A stretch of DNA of 52,575 bases from an uncultured Burkholderiales bacterium (GCA_903844825.1 CAIMVC010000170.1:1-52575); one strand, 5' to 3'. Positions 37,184-46,080 are shown, counted from the stretch's first letter. The notes: generated by a model not told the origin, from the sequence alone. A program made the numbers and translations.

Positions 37184-38497
37184 TTAGCTCATCAGGTTGT
37201 CGCGGAAAGTCTGGCCGCTGTAGGCCGTGCGGAAAATACCGCGTTTTTGCAGCAGGGGCACCACCTGATCGACAAAATCGTCGACGCTGTCGGGGTTGGT
37301 GGTGGGGCTCAGGTTAAAGCCGTAACAGCCCGTCTCGCGCCAGATGCGCTCGAACTCGCTGGCGACTTGCTCGGGCGTGCCGATGATTTTTGGAATACCC
37401 ACCGACAAGGCCCAATTTGACGCCGCTTCGCGCAGCGTTAAGGTCTTGCCGTCGCTGCCGTTCATGAACACCGCCAGCAAGCCCTGCGAAGCCTGGGTTT
37501 GCAACTCGGCCAGCGGCTTGTCGGGGTCGAACTTGCTTAGATCGGTGCCGATGATGCCTGACAGGCGCGCCAGCGTGGCGTCCAGCGGGATGCGCTCGAG
37601 CAGTTCTTCGGCGCGCTGCCTGGCTTCGGCTTCGGTGCTGCGCACAATCGGCTGCAGGCCAAAAATGATCTTCAGGTCATCGGGGTTGGCGCCATGCTTG
37701 GCAGCGGCGGCGTGCAGGTTTTGCGTGCTCTTGATCATGCCGGGCACGTGGTTGTGAATCGCAAAGATCACTTCAGCATGTTTCATGGCGAATTCCATGC
37801 CACGCCCGGAGGAGCCGGCCTGAAAGCGCAGGGGCAGACCATACTTGGACGGCAGCACCGGCCCGACGGCCTTGCAGCTGAGGTACTTGCCCTGGTAGTC
37901 CACCGGTGTGATCAGGTCCGGGTTGGCAAACTGGCCGTTTTTCCTGTCCATCAAAATGGCCTGGTTCGGCACGCTGTCCCAGAGGCGGTAGCAAATTTCC
38001 ATGAACTCGTCGGCCTGGTCGTAGCGCTCGTCATGCGGGGTTTGTAACCCTAGGCCGTTGGCCAACTGCTCTGCCTCGCTGAAGCCGCAGACGATGTTCC
38101 AGCCCACACGGCCGCGGCTGAGGTAGTTCAGGGTCGAGATGCGGCGTGTGGCCAGGTAAGGCGTGGTGCCGGTGGTGGACAGCGTCACGCCAATGCCCAG
38201 GTGCGTGGTGGCCGCTGCCATGGCCGCCACCAGGGGCATCGGGTCATGGTTGGGCCAGGACACGCCGTACTGCACCGAGGGCACGGCGCTGCCTTTGTAG
38301 ACCGCGTGGGTGGCCGGGCTGTCGGCAAAGAAAACGCCGTCAAAACAGCCCCGCTCCAGGGTCCGCGCCACGTGCTGCCAGTAAGCAAAGTCCTGCAAGC
38401 CGTCGAGCTGCCCGTCGTTGGGGTCGGTCCAGCTCATGAGCGTGTGGGTGGTGGCCGTCGAGACCAGCATTTGCATCAAATGCATTTGAGATGACAT
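37184..38497 (-). CDS. LLM class flavin-dependent monooxygenase (NtaA/SnaA/DszA-like)
   Basis: HLGIGVTLSTTGTTPYLATRRISTLNYLSRGRVGWNIVCGF; FQAGSSGRGMEFAMKHAEVIF. Confidence 0.92.
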   Translation of the reverse strand: MSSQMHLMQMLVSTATTHTLMSWTDPNDGQLDGLQDFAYWQHVARTLERGCFDGVFFADSPATHAVYKGSAVPSVQYGVSWPNHDPMPLVAAMAAATTHLGIGVTLSTTGTTPYLATRRISTLNYLSRGRVGWNIVCGFSEAEQLANGLGLQTPHDERYDQADEFMEICYRLWDSVPNQAILMDRKNGQFANPDLITPVDYQGKYLSCKAVGPVLPSKYGLPLRFQAGSSGRGMEFAMKHAEVIFAIHNHVPGMIKSTQNLHAAAAKHGANPDDLKIIFGLQPIVRSTEAEARQRAEELLERIPLDATLARLSGIIGTDLSKFDPDKPLAELQTQASQGLLAVFMNGSDGKTLTLREAASNWALSVGIPKIIGTPEQVASEFERIWRETGCYGFNLSPTTNPDSVDDFVDQVVPLLQKRGIFRTAYSGQTFRDNLMS

Positions 38498-38574
38498 GGT
38501 GTGGGTCCTTGCAATGAAAGGGCGGAAATGTCGGCGCGTCGGACTGTAGAAGCCGTGCCTGCTTAATTAGCGGA

Positions 38575-39063
38575 TCAGCGAATCAGGGACTTGACGTAGT
38601 CATCGCCGAGGCCGACTTCGCGGCAATGCTTGGTGTAACGGTCCAGCCGCAGGAAGACGTCGTCGTAGTCCACAGCCTCGCCTTTTTCGTCCAGATAAAT
38701 CAGCGGGCCCATGACATGGAACAGCGCGGTCATCTTGCCGGCTTCAGGGTCGATGTACAGGGTATGGATATGGCCCGCCGGCTCATAAGCAAAGCTGCCG
38801 GCGCGCGAGACCCAGTCATGCTCGCGGTAGCCCCAGGCGCCGTCGAGGGTCCAGGCGGTGACGGGCGCGGCGTGGCGGTGGCGCTGGATGGTGCCCTGGC
38901 CGACGGCCTTGAGGATGCTGACCCAGCCGCCATTGGTGACGTCAAACATCAGCGGCCGGACCATGCCCATCTTGCCCAGCTGATACCACTTTTCGTCCTC
39001 CACCATCACGTCGGGCAGGAACATTTCCGGGCGGGTGTAGGGAGAGTTTTGAATATTGACCAT
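38575..39063 (-). CDS. 2,4'-dihydroxyacetophenone dioxygenase-family cupin
   Basis: RHRHAAPVTAWTLDGAWGYREHDWVSRAGSFAYEPAGHIHTLYID. Confidence 0.75.
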   Translation of the reverse strand: MVNIQNSPYTRPEMFLPDVMVEDEKWYQLGKMGMVRPLMFDVTNGGWVSILKAVGQGTIQRHRHAAPVTAWTLDGAWGYREHDWVSRAGSFAYEPAGHIHTLYIDPEAGKMTALFHVMGPLIYLDEKGEAVDYDDVFLRLDRYTKHCREVGLGDDYVKSLIR

Positions 39064-39177
39064 GGCTTGATTCCTGGTGGTGGCGGGTTACTATGCGGTA
39101 GCGATTTAGGGTCTCACGTCCTGAAACCGGAGAGGTTTGTACCGAAAAGATGGTTTTGATTCCGAATGGTATTAGAT

Positions 39178-39195
39178 GTCTACCGGTCGGTAAAC
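39178..39195. promoter_or_regulatory. Putative TetR-type operator GTCTACCGGTCGGTAAAC
   Basis: Imperfect 18-bp palindrome; core TACCG-GT-CGGTA is perfect; about 115 bp upstream of the first gene of an operon ending in tetR; overlaps a possible promoter (TTTACC-17 bp-TACCAT on the minus strand). Confidence 0.45.
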
Positions 39196-39327
39196 TAGGG
39201 TTTGTACTTACTTTTTGCGTGCTGCCTTGCTCAACCGTCCGCCTAGCAGGCACTCCTACCCCTAGGGAGATCGACGGCTGTGTGGATGAATTGAACGGCT
39301 GTGCCGGCGTTGTCCTGACGCGCAGGC

Positions 39328-39789
39328 TCAGGCGCGTCGCCTGGCTTCGTCAGCAGACAAAGCGGTCATGAATTCAAAGAGGAAGTTGCAATCTTCGTCC
39401 TGCAGCACGCTCATGTCGCCGACGGCAACCGGTGCCACATAAGCACGAATTAGCTGCAAAGCGGCGATGCGTTCATCGATCTTCGACAGGACGTCTCCCG
39501 CCATTTTCTCAATGGCTTGTCGATCGAGTTGACCTTGATCGCGATCTGACAGCAACAAGGCGATTTCAGCCAGCGTGAAGCCGAGTTGCTTGAGATGCAT
39601 GATGACCTTGAGCCGGTCTGGCGCATCGCTGCCATATTGGCGGTAGCCGGCTTCATTGCGACTCTGGGGCGCAATCAGCCCGGCATCCTCATACAAGCGC
39701 AATTGACCACGGGTCACATTGGCGGTCTTGCACAAGGCGCTGGTCGTCTGCAAAGACTTGAAAGATTTCAAGGTGTTGACGTTTTTCAT
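39328..39789 (-). CDS. MerR family transcriptional regulator
   Basis: ALCKTANVTRGQLRLYEDAGLIAPQSRNEAGYRQYGSDAPDRLKVIMHLKQLGFTLAEIALLL. Confidence 0.92.
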   Translation of the reverse strand: MKNVNTLKSFKSLQTTSALCKTANVTRGQLRLYEDAGLIAPQSRNEAGYRQYGSDAPDRLKVIMHLKQLGFTLAEIALLLSDRDQGQLDRQAIEKMAGDVLSKIDERIAALQLIRAYVAPVAVGDMSVLQDEDCNFLFEFMTALSADEARRRA

Positions 39790-39841
39790 GGTTGGCCGCT
39801 GTCAGCTGTCCAAGTCCAGTCGATGGCAACAGGCATGGACG

Positions 39842-40966
39842 CTAGGGCTCCAGCTTTTCGAACCTGGCAACCAGACCGGCGTTGCGCAGCGGCCACGCGT
39901 CCATCGCCCGGTAGTGACCGGCAGCAATGCCGTTCAAAAAGGCCAGCGCCAATTGGCGTGTGGCAATTTTGACCTTGGGGTTCAAGCTCAGGCCGCCGGT
40001 GCCGGCGCGGTCGGTGAAGATACTGTGCGACCCGTCCTTGAAAACGGCGAGCATCTTGGCTGCCGCACGATCGCCGCCCATGGCTTTGAAAATGTCCATT
40101 CGGTCCTGCAGGCCAGAGACGTAACCCGGGATCTGAATCACGTCCTCTGTGGCGGTGATGTGGAGTGTCGGAACATCAATGCTGGAGAGAATTTGCCTGG
40201 GATCCCCCATGCCATAAAAAGGGGGTGCTGAAATGAGAATGGCAGCGCTGATTCTGGGGTCTCGCAGCGACAAGCTTTGCCCGTTCTGCCCCACCTGAGC
40301 GCCCGCAATCAGCATCGTGGTGTTGGCGCCGTAAGAGTGACCGGCGGCGACGATCCGCCGGGTGTCGAACCGTGCACCGCCTGGGGCGGCCAGAATCTTG
40401 TCGAGCGAATAGCGCAGGTCATGCACCCGATTGAGCGCCTCAGAAGCCTGCGCGGCATCGCTCAAGCGCCCTGGCAGGGCCAAGGGATTGCCAAACCATA
40501 GCTGACGGTCGCTGCCCACGTGCTGCACATGCAAGCTGCCGTAACCGTGAGCGGCGAAGTATCGTCCGAGGTAGCTGTAGCCGTCCCTGGACCCCCCGAT
40601 TCCGTGCGAGAAAACCACCAGAGGCACCAGGCCCGGCACAGCCCCTGAGGCGGGCAGATACAGTTTTGCGGGAACCCTGCGTTGGCGCTGGCTGTCGAAC
40701 CAGTCGAAGCTCTGGGCGGTGAACAGGGAAGCATCTACTTCCAGCGACTCGGGCTCGGGCGGCGCCAAAGCCGCTTCCGGTTGCGGGCTTTCGCGGTCGC
40801 GCGCGCCAGCCGGGCTGAGCATGGCGAGACAGACAGCCAGCACACCCGCCAGCCACACCATGTTGCGGTGGGGGATCGTGCTGGGTAACCGGTTGGGAAT
40901 GGGGTTGGGATTGGGTTTCATGGGGATTAAATTCATCCTACACCCGGTACCGGGGTACCAGGTCAA
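39842..40966 (-). CDS. Alpha/beta hydrolase (dienelactone hydrolase/PAF-acetylhydrolase-like), probably secreted
   Basis: VVFSHGIGGSRDGYSYLGRYFAAHGYG, GHSYGANT; N-terminal hydrophobic segment; the start codon is probably downstream of 40966 because a promoter overlaps the ORF 5' end. Confidence 0.85.
   Translation of the reverse strand: MTWYPGTGCRMNLIPMKPNPNPIPNRLPSTIPHRNMVWLAGVLAVCLAMLSPAGARDRESPQPEAALAPPEPESLEVDASLFTAQSFDWFDSQRQRRVPAKLYLPASGAVPGLVPLVVFSHGIGGSRDGYSYLGRYFAAHGYGSLHVQHVGSDRQLWFGNPLALPGRLSDAAQASEALNRVHDLRYSLDKILAAPGGARFDTRRIVAAGHSYGANTTMLIAGAQVGQNGQSLSLRDPRISAAILISAPPFYGMGDPRQILSSIDVPTLHITATEDVIQIPGYVSGLQDRMDIFKAMGGDRAAAKMLAVFKDGSHSIFTDRAGTGGLSLNPKVKIATRQLALAFLNGIAAGHYRAMDAWPLRNAGLVARFEKLEP
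40935..40966 (-). promoter_or_regulatory. Candidate MerR-type promoter for the hydrolase-merR operon
   Basis: TTGACC (40966-40961), 20-bp spacer TGGTACCCCGGTACCGGGTG, TAGGAT (40940-40935); spacer contains CCCGGTACCGGG. Confidence 0.5.
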
Positions 40967-41038
40967 GGCTTTTCAATGGCCCTGATTTCAATGCTAAATC
41001 CGGTCAGCCGCGGCCGAGTTCCTAAGCCACCAAAATCC

Positions 41039-41070
41039 TTGACATGGCACCTAGGTGCCGGGTTTTTAAT
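41039..41070 (+). promoter_or_regulatory. Candidate MerR-type promoter for the SDR gene
   Basis: TTGACA (41039-41044), 20-bp spacer with perfect palindrome GGCACCTAGGTGCC (41046-41059), TTTAAT (41065-41070). Confidence 0.6.
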
Positions 41071-41104
41071 CTCCCGACTGACACACACACTTTGGAGATT
41101 TACC

Positions 41105-41902
41105 TTGGTCGCACCCCCCACACACCGCAGAGCCGCACTCATCACTGGCGCGTCGTCAGGCATTGGCAAGGCGCTGGCCCATCACTTTGCGCAAGACGGG
41201 TACCAGCTCGTGCTGGCCGCCCGAGGCGTAGCGAAGATGCAGGCCTTGGCCGATGAGCTGCAAAAGCGATACAAGGTGAGCGTCACCGTCATCGGTGCAG
41301 ATCTCGAAACCAACGATGGTGCTGCGCAGCTGCACGCCGACATCAAAGCGCGCGGCATCGTCCTGAGCGCCTTGGTCAACAACGCCGGGTACGGCGCCTT
41401 TGGCGAGTTCAAAGACGCGTCGCTGACGACGGGCTTGGCCATGATGCAGCTCAACATGAACACGGTTGTCGTGCTGACCAAGCTCTTCATGCCCGATTTG
41501 TTGGCCACGCGCGGCAAGATCTTGAACCTGGCATCCACGGCGGCTTTTCAGCCGGGCCCCTACATGGCGGTGTACTACGCTACCAAGTCATTTGTGCTGA
41601 GTTTTTCGGAGGCTATGGCGTCTGAGCTGGAAGACACCGGGGTGACCGTGACCGCGCTGTGTCCTGGACCGACGGCATCGGGCTTTCAGAACAAGGCCGA
41701 CCTGGGTAACTCGGCATTGGTCAAGGGCAAGAAACTGCCCTCCTCAGAAGAAGTTGCCGCCTTGGGCTACCGCGCCATGCAACGCGGGCAGCGGGTCTAT
41801 ATTCCTGGCCTGGTGAACTGGGTCATGGCGCAAAGCATGCGCCTGACACCCCGCAATTTGGCCACCAAGGTGGTCAAAATATTGACAAGACCTGTCGCCT
41901 AA
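41105..41902 (+). CDS. SDR family oxidoreductase
   Basis: RRAALITGASSGIGKALAHHFAQDGYQLVLAAR, NNAGYG, YYATKSFVLSFSEA; TTG start at 41105 preceded by GGAGA. Confidence 0.88.
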   Translation: MVAPPTHRRAALITGASSGIGKALAHHFAQDGYQLVLAARGVAKMQALADELQKRYKVSVTVIGADLETNDGAAQLHADIKARGIVLSALVNNAGYGAFGEFKDASLTTGLAMMQLNMNTVVVLTKLFMPDLLATRGKILNLASTAAFQPGPYMAVYYATKSFVLSFSEAMASELEDTGVTVTALCPGPTASGFQNKADLGNSALVKGKKLPSSEEVAALGYRAMQRGQRVYIPGLVNWVMAQSMRLTPRNLATKVVKILTRPVA

Positions 41903-41912
41903 AGGCCGCACC

Positions 41913-42401
41913 ATGATCAACACCATGAGCAGCTACTTCAGCGCAGAAAAGCAGGAGAGTTTGATTTTTATAGCCGTTGGCCTGGTGGCCATTGGCATCA
42001 GTGCATGGCTTTGGATGAGCGGACATCGTCTGAAATCCATGGCCTATCCGCTGGTGGTCATTGCGCTGCTGCAAATGGTGGTGGGGGCTTCGGTCTACCT
42101 TCGCACCGACACGCAGTTGCTCGCCTTGAGCGCTCAGTTGAAGGCACAGCCCGAGGCATTGAAGGCCAACGAAACCGCCCGGATGCAGACGGTCATGAAA
42201 AACTTTTCGATCTACAAGGCGGTCGAAATGGTGCTGCTGATCGTCGGTGTCGGCATGATTGCCTTTTTGCAGCGCCACGACGTGGCTGCCGGTATCGGCA
42301 CTGGCCTGGTCTTGCAGGCTGCCTTTACGCTGGCGCTGGACATCTTTGCCGAAGCCAGAGGTGCCGACTACTTGTCGGCACTCCGTTCGCTACCCGGCTG
42401 A
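41913..42401 (+). CDS. Small membrane protein of unknown function
   Basis: 162 aa with several hydrophobic segments; about 10 bp after the SDR stop. Confidence 0.6.
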   Translation: MINTMSSYFSAEKQESLIFIAVGLVAIGISAWLWMSGHRLKSMAYPLVVIALLQMVVGASVYLRTDTQLLALSAQLKAQPEALKANETARMQTVMKNFSIYKAVEMVLLIVGVGMIAFLQRHDVAAGIGTGLVLQAAFTLALDIFAEARGADYLSALRSLPG

Positions 42402-42481
42402 AGCGCTGCGAGCTGTCGGCTGATCAAGGCCCGCTGCTTGTGCCTGGCAGCAGCAGGCCAAGGACCGATAACTCCGCCTTG

Positions 42482-42985
42482 TCAGTCGATCACGAAGACG
42501 CGGATCAGCACCGCTTGTCGTGCCGGCATGAGCGGCTGCAGGGTGCCAATCAAAATCCGCCGGCTCAGCCAGGCAAATGGGCCTTGCGGTGCGGTCACGC
42601 GGACCAGGGAGCGCGCGTAGCGCTGGCCCGGCGTGCTGACCTCGTCAATCAGAACCTGGTTGTGCACGGTCAGCAGCGTGCCGTCTTCGGCCTGCATGTC
42701 GTACAGGGCGTCGAGTTCGCGCACACCGTCGCTTCGCTGCAACTGGCGGTCGGCGCCGCCGGCCAGCACCCGGCCTTGCAGGGCCAGGGCGCCAGCGGCA
42801 GGGCCAGCCCAAAACACGCCGCCGGTGATCGGAATCAAACCGCGCGCGCCCAGCGGCCCGGTACCGAGATCCTGGCGCGGTCCAATGTCGACCAGGGCAT
42901 GCCACAGCAAGCTGGCAGCAGGGTTGGGCACAGGCTGGGAATGCGCCAGCGTTTGGGCCAGGGTCAAGTCGGAAGGCAGGTTCAT
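42482..42985 (-). CDS. DUF3237 domain-containing protein
   Basis: DIGPRQDLGTGPLGARGLIPITGGVFWAGPAAGALALQGRVLAGGADRQL; ATG at 42985. Confidence 0.75.
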   Translation of the reverse strand: MNLPSDLTLAQTLAHSQPVPNPAASLLWHALVDIGPRQDLGTGPLGARGLIPITGGVFWAGPAAGALALQGRVLAGGADRQLQRSDGVRELDALYDMQAEDGTLLTVHNQVLIDEVSTPGQRYARSLVRVTAPQGPFAWLSRRILIGTLQPLMPARQAVLIRVFVID

Positions 42986-43230
42986 GGCGTGCTCAAGGTC
43001 GGTGGCGAAGTGGATTGGCGCGGAGCAGTTTAGCGGTCTCGTGCGCCGGCCTGTCCCGGGCTGCTGCCGGGCCACCCGGCGCTTCGCGTGCCGCTTATCA
43101 GGATTTACCCGTGGCCACCTCAAGCGGCCACTTAAAGCGGCCACTTATGGGCCGAAAATAAGCACGCTGGCAGGCGCAAGGCATCCCGCGGGCCACTGGA
43201 CTTAAAAAATTAAATTACAGGAGACTCCTC

Positions 43231-44208
43231 ATGAACCGCAGACAACTCACTGGCCTGGCCGCACTCGTGGTGCTCGCCCTGGCCAACCCACTGGCTGCGC
43301 TGGCGCAGAGCGACTACCCCAACAAGCCGGTCAAGCTGATCGTGCCCTTCCCGCCGGGCGGCACCAGCGACATCATGGGACGTCTGGCGGCAGACGAGTT
43401 GACGCGGCTGCTCAAGCAGCCTGTGGTGGTCGAGAACATTGGTGGTGCGGGCGGCGTGATTGGTACCGAGCGGGCGCTCAAGGCGACGCCCGACGGCTAC
43501 ACCCTGGTGATGACCGGTGTCGGTCAGAACGCCGTGGCGCACGGGCTCGATCCGCTGCCCAAGTACAACTCCAACACCGACTTTGCCCATATCTCGCAAA
43601 TTCACTCCGGGCCCAATGTGCTGGTGGTGCATCCGGGCACGCCTTTCAAGACGCTCAAGGAACTGGTCGATTACGCCAAGGCCAACCCTGGCAAGATCGA
43701 CTACGGCTACACGCCGGCCGCGTCGGGCCACATGGCGATGGAGCAGTTCAAGCAGACCGCCGGCATTTTCATGCTGGGCATTCCCTACCGTGGCGGCGGC
43801 CCGATGATGACCGACATGCTGGGCGGCACCATCAAGCTGATGTTCATCAACCAGGACGTGGCCCTGCAGCACGTCAAGGCCGGCAAACTGCGCGCCCTGG
43901 CGGTCAGCAGCGCCCAGCGCAATCCACTCTACCCCGACGTGCCCACCGTCGCCGAGTTGGGTTACAAGGGTTTTGAGGCGCTGTCGTGGTCCGGTCTGTC
44001 GGCGCCCAAGGGCACGCCGCAGCCGGTGGTCGACAAGCTCGAAGCGGCGATGGTCCAGGCCATGCAGTCCGCCGCCGTCAGGCAGCGCATGGAGTCGCAA
44101 GGCTTTGTGGTCCCGGTGCAAGGCGCCAAGCCCTACGCTGAATTCGTCAAGAGCGAAGAGGCGCGCTGGACGCGCGTGATCAAGACGGCGGGCATCAAGT
44201 CGCAGTAA
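43231..44208 (+). CDS. Bug/tripartite tricarboxylate receptor-family substrate-binding protein
   Basis: VKLIVPFPPGGTSDIMGRLAADELTRLLKQPVVVENIGGAGGVIG; good RBS (AGGAG). Confidence 0.93.
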   Translation: MNRRQLTGLAALVVLALANPLAALAQSDYPNKPVKLIVPFPPGGTSDIMGRLAADELTRLLKQPVVVENIGGAGGVIGTERALKATPDGYTLVMTGVGQNAVAHGLDPLPKYNSNTDFAHISQIHSGPNVLVVHPGTPFKTLKELVDYAKANPGKIDYGYTPAASGHMAMEQFKQTAGIFMLGIPYRGGGPMMTDMLGGTIKLMFINQDVALQHVKAGKLRALAVSSAQRNPLYPDVPTVAELGYKGFEALSWSGLSAPKGTPQPVVDKLEAAMVQAMQSAAVRQRMESQGFVVPVQGAKPYAEFVKSEEARWTRVIKTAGIKSQ

Positions 44209-44401
44209 GCAATTCAAATTAACCAAGTCGCAGTCATGCCGAGCGCAAGGGCCGAGCGCAAGGACCTAGCGCAAGGACCTAGCGCGGCGCCGGTGGTCCT
44301 CCCCCCCCCAAGCCCGGCACGCCTTCAGGGCGGCCAGCGAGCACGGCCTGACGGCCTCGCCCGCTGGCCGATCCCCGGTCAACACCATAGAAAGCCGCAT
44401 C

Positions 44402-45577
44402 GTGTCGCATCCGTCCATCGACTTGTCCTCGTCAACCCACTCCCGCGCCAGCGCCGACCGCATCGAATGGGTCGAGCTGTCGCTGGTCACGCTGCCGCTG
44501 GCTGCGCCCATCAGCGACGCCAAGGTTCTCACCGGCCGGCAGAAACCGCTGACCGAAGTGGTCTTCACCTTTGCCGAGATCCGCACCCGCGACGGCTTTG
44601 ACGGCATCGGCTTTGGCTACTCCAAACGTGCGGGTGGCCCCGGCATGTTCGCCCATGCCCGGGAAATAGCACCCAACTTGCTGGGTGAAGATCCCAACGA
44701 CATCGCCAGGCTCTGGGACAAGCTGATGTGGGCCGGCGCCTCGATGGGCCGCAGTGGCATGACCTCGCAGGCGATCGCCCCGTTTGACATCGCACTGTGG
44801 GACCTCAAGGCCAAACGCGCCGGCCTGCCGCTGGCCAAACTGCTCGGTGCGCACCGCGACAGCGTGCAGTGCTACAACACCTCGGGCGGCTTTTTGTCGA
44901 CGCCGCTTGAGCAGGTGCTCAAAAACGTGGAGGCCTCACGCGCCAGCGGTATAGGCGGCATCAAGATCAAGGTCGGCCAGCCCGATCTGCCGACCGACCT
45001 GCGCCGCGTCAAGGCGGTGCGCGACTTGCTCGGCGAGGGCTTCCCGCTGATGGTCGACGCCAACCAGCAATGGGACCGCCCCAAGGCGCAGCGCGCCTGC
45101 CGTGCCTTCGAGCCCCTTGACCTGACCTGGATCGAGGAGCCGCTGGACGCCTACGACTTCGAAGGCCACGCCGCTCTGGCCGCCAGCCTGGATACGCCAA
45201 TTGCCACGGGGGAAATGCTCACCAGCTTTGGCGAACACGCGCAGCTCATCATGGGCCATGCGAGTGACTTTGTGCAGCCCGACGCACCGCGCGTGGGCGG
45301 CATCACGCCTTTTCTGCAGATCATGAACCTGGCAGCCTTCAAGGGCCGCAAGCTGGCCCCGCATTTCGCCATGGAAATTCATCTGCACCTGGCCGCGGCC
45401 TACCCCGAGGAGCCCTGGCTGGAGCACTTCGAATGGCTCGAGCCCTTGTTCAACGAACGCCTGCAACTCCAGGCCGGCCGCATGCATGTGCCTGACCGGC
45501 CCGGCCTGGGCTTTTCGCTGAGCGAGCAGGCCAGAGCCTGGACCTCGGAAAAAGCCGCCTTTGGCCGGCGGCCTTAG
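44402..45577 (+). CDS. Mandelate racemase/muconate lactonizing enzyme family (enolase superfamily)
   Basis: GIKIKVGQPD, VDANQQWD, WIEEPLDAYD, ATGEMLTS, PHFAMEIHLHLAAA; probable GTG start. Confidence 0.9.
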   Translation: MSHPSIDLSSSTHSRASADRIEWVELSLVTLPLAAPISDAKVLTGRQKPLTEVVFTFAEIRTRDGFDGIGFGYSKRAGGPGMFAHAREIAPNLLGEDPNDIARLWDKLMWAGASMGRSGMTSQAIAPFDIALWDLKAKRAGLPLAKLLGAHRDSVQCYNTSGGFLSTPLEQVLKNVEASRASGIGGIKIKVGQPDLPTDLRRVKAVRDLLGEGFPLMVDANQQWDRPKAQRACRAFEPLDLTWIEEPLDAYDFEGHAALAASLDTPIATGEMLTSFGEHAQLIMGHASDFVQPDAPRVGGITPFLQIMNLAAFKGRKLAPHFAMEIHLHLAAAYPEEPWLEHFEWLEPLFNERLQLQAGRMHVPDRPGLGFSLSEQARAWTSEKAAFGRRP

Positions 45578-45612
45578 CGGCTCTGCGGCCTTACCGTTGT
45601 TCAGTCCGGCAG

Positions 45613-46080
45613 CTACTGCCCCAGCGCTAACTGCGTGGTGTTTTTGACTTCCTCCATCACCGCGTAGGTGCGCGTTTCCCGCACGCCGGGCAGTTGCCAC
45701 AGCACGGTGCCGGCAAAAGCGCGGTAGGCGGCCATGTCGGCCATGCGGGTCTTGAGCAGGTAGTCAAAGCCGCCGGCGACCATGTGGCACTCCGCAATTT
45801 CGGGGCGCAGCTGTACGGCGACCTTGAAAGCGTCAAACACGTTGGGCGTGGTGCGGTCCAGCAAGACCTCGACAAACACCATCATGCCGGCGCCGAGCTT
45901 GAGCGGGTTGAGCCGGGCTTCGTAACCCAGGATGTAGTCGTCGCGCGTGAGCCGTTGCACGCGGGCCAGCACAGCGGTGGGCGAGAGCGACACGCTCTCG
46001 GCCAGTTTCAGGTTGGACAGACGCCCGTCCTGCTGCAACAGATGAAGGATCTTGAGGTCTATGCGGTCGGGGTCTGACAT
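45613..46080 (-). CDS. Lrp/AsnC family transcriptional regulator
   Basis: IDLKILHLLQQDGRLSNLKLAESVSLSPTAVLARVQRL; divergent from putA. Confidence 0.93.
   Translation of the reverse strand: MSDPDRIDLKILHLLQQDGRLSNLKLAESVSLSPTAVLARVQRLTRDDYILGYEARLNPLKLGAGMMVFVEVLLDRTTPNVFDAFKVAVQLRPEIAECHMVAGGFDYLLKTRMADMAAYRAFAGTVLWQLPGVRETRTYAVMEEVKNTTQLALGQ

Noticed and set aside
40976-41104. N-terminal extension of the SDR ORF as a real signal or leader peptide
   Set aside because: It overlaps a convincing MerR-type promoter, and a TTG start with GGAGA lies at 41105, so the extension is probably untranslated.
43210-44226. 338-aa minus-strand ORF opposite the Bug gene
   Set aside because: No recognisable motifs; antisense to a well-supported Bug receptor with a good RBS.
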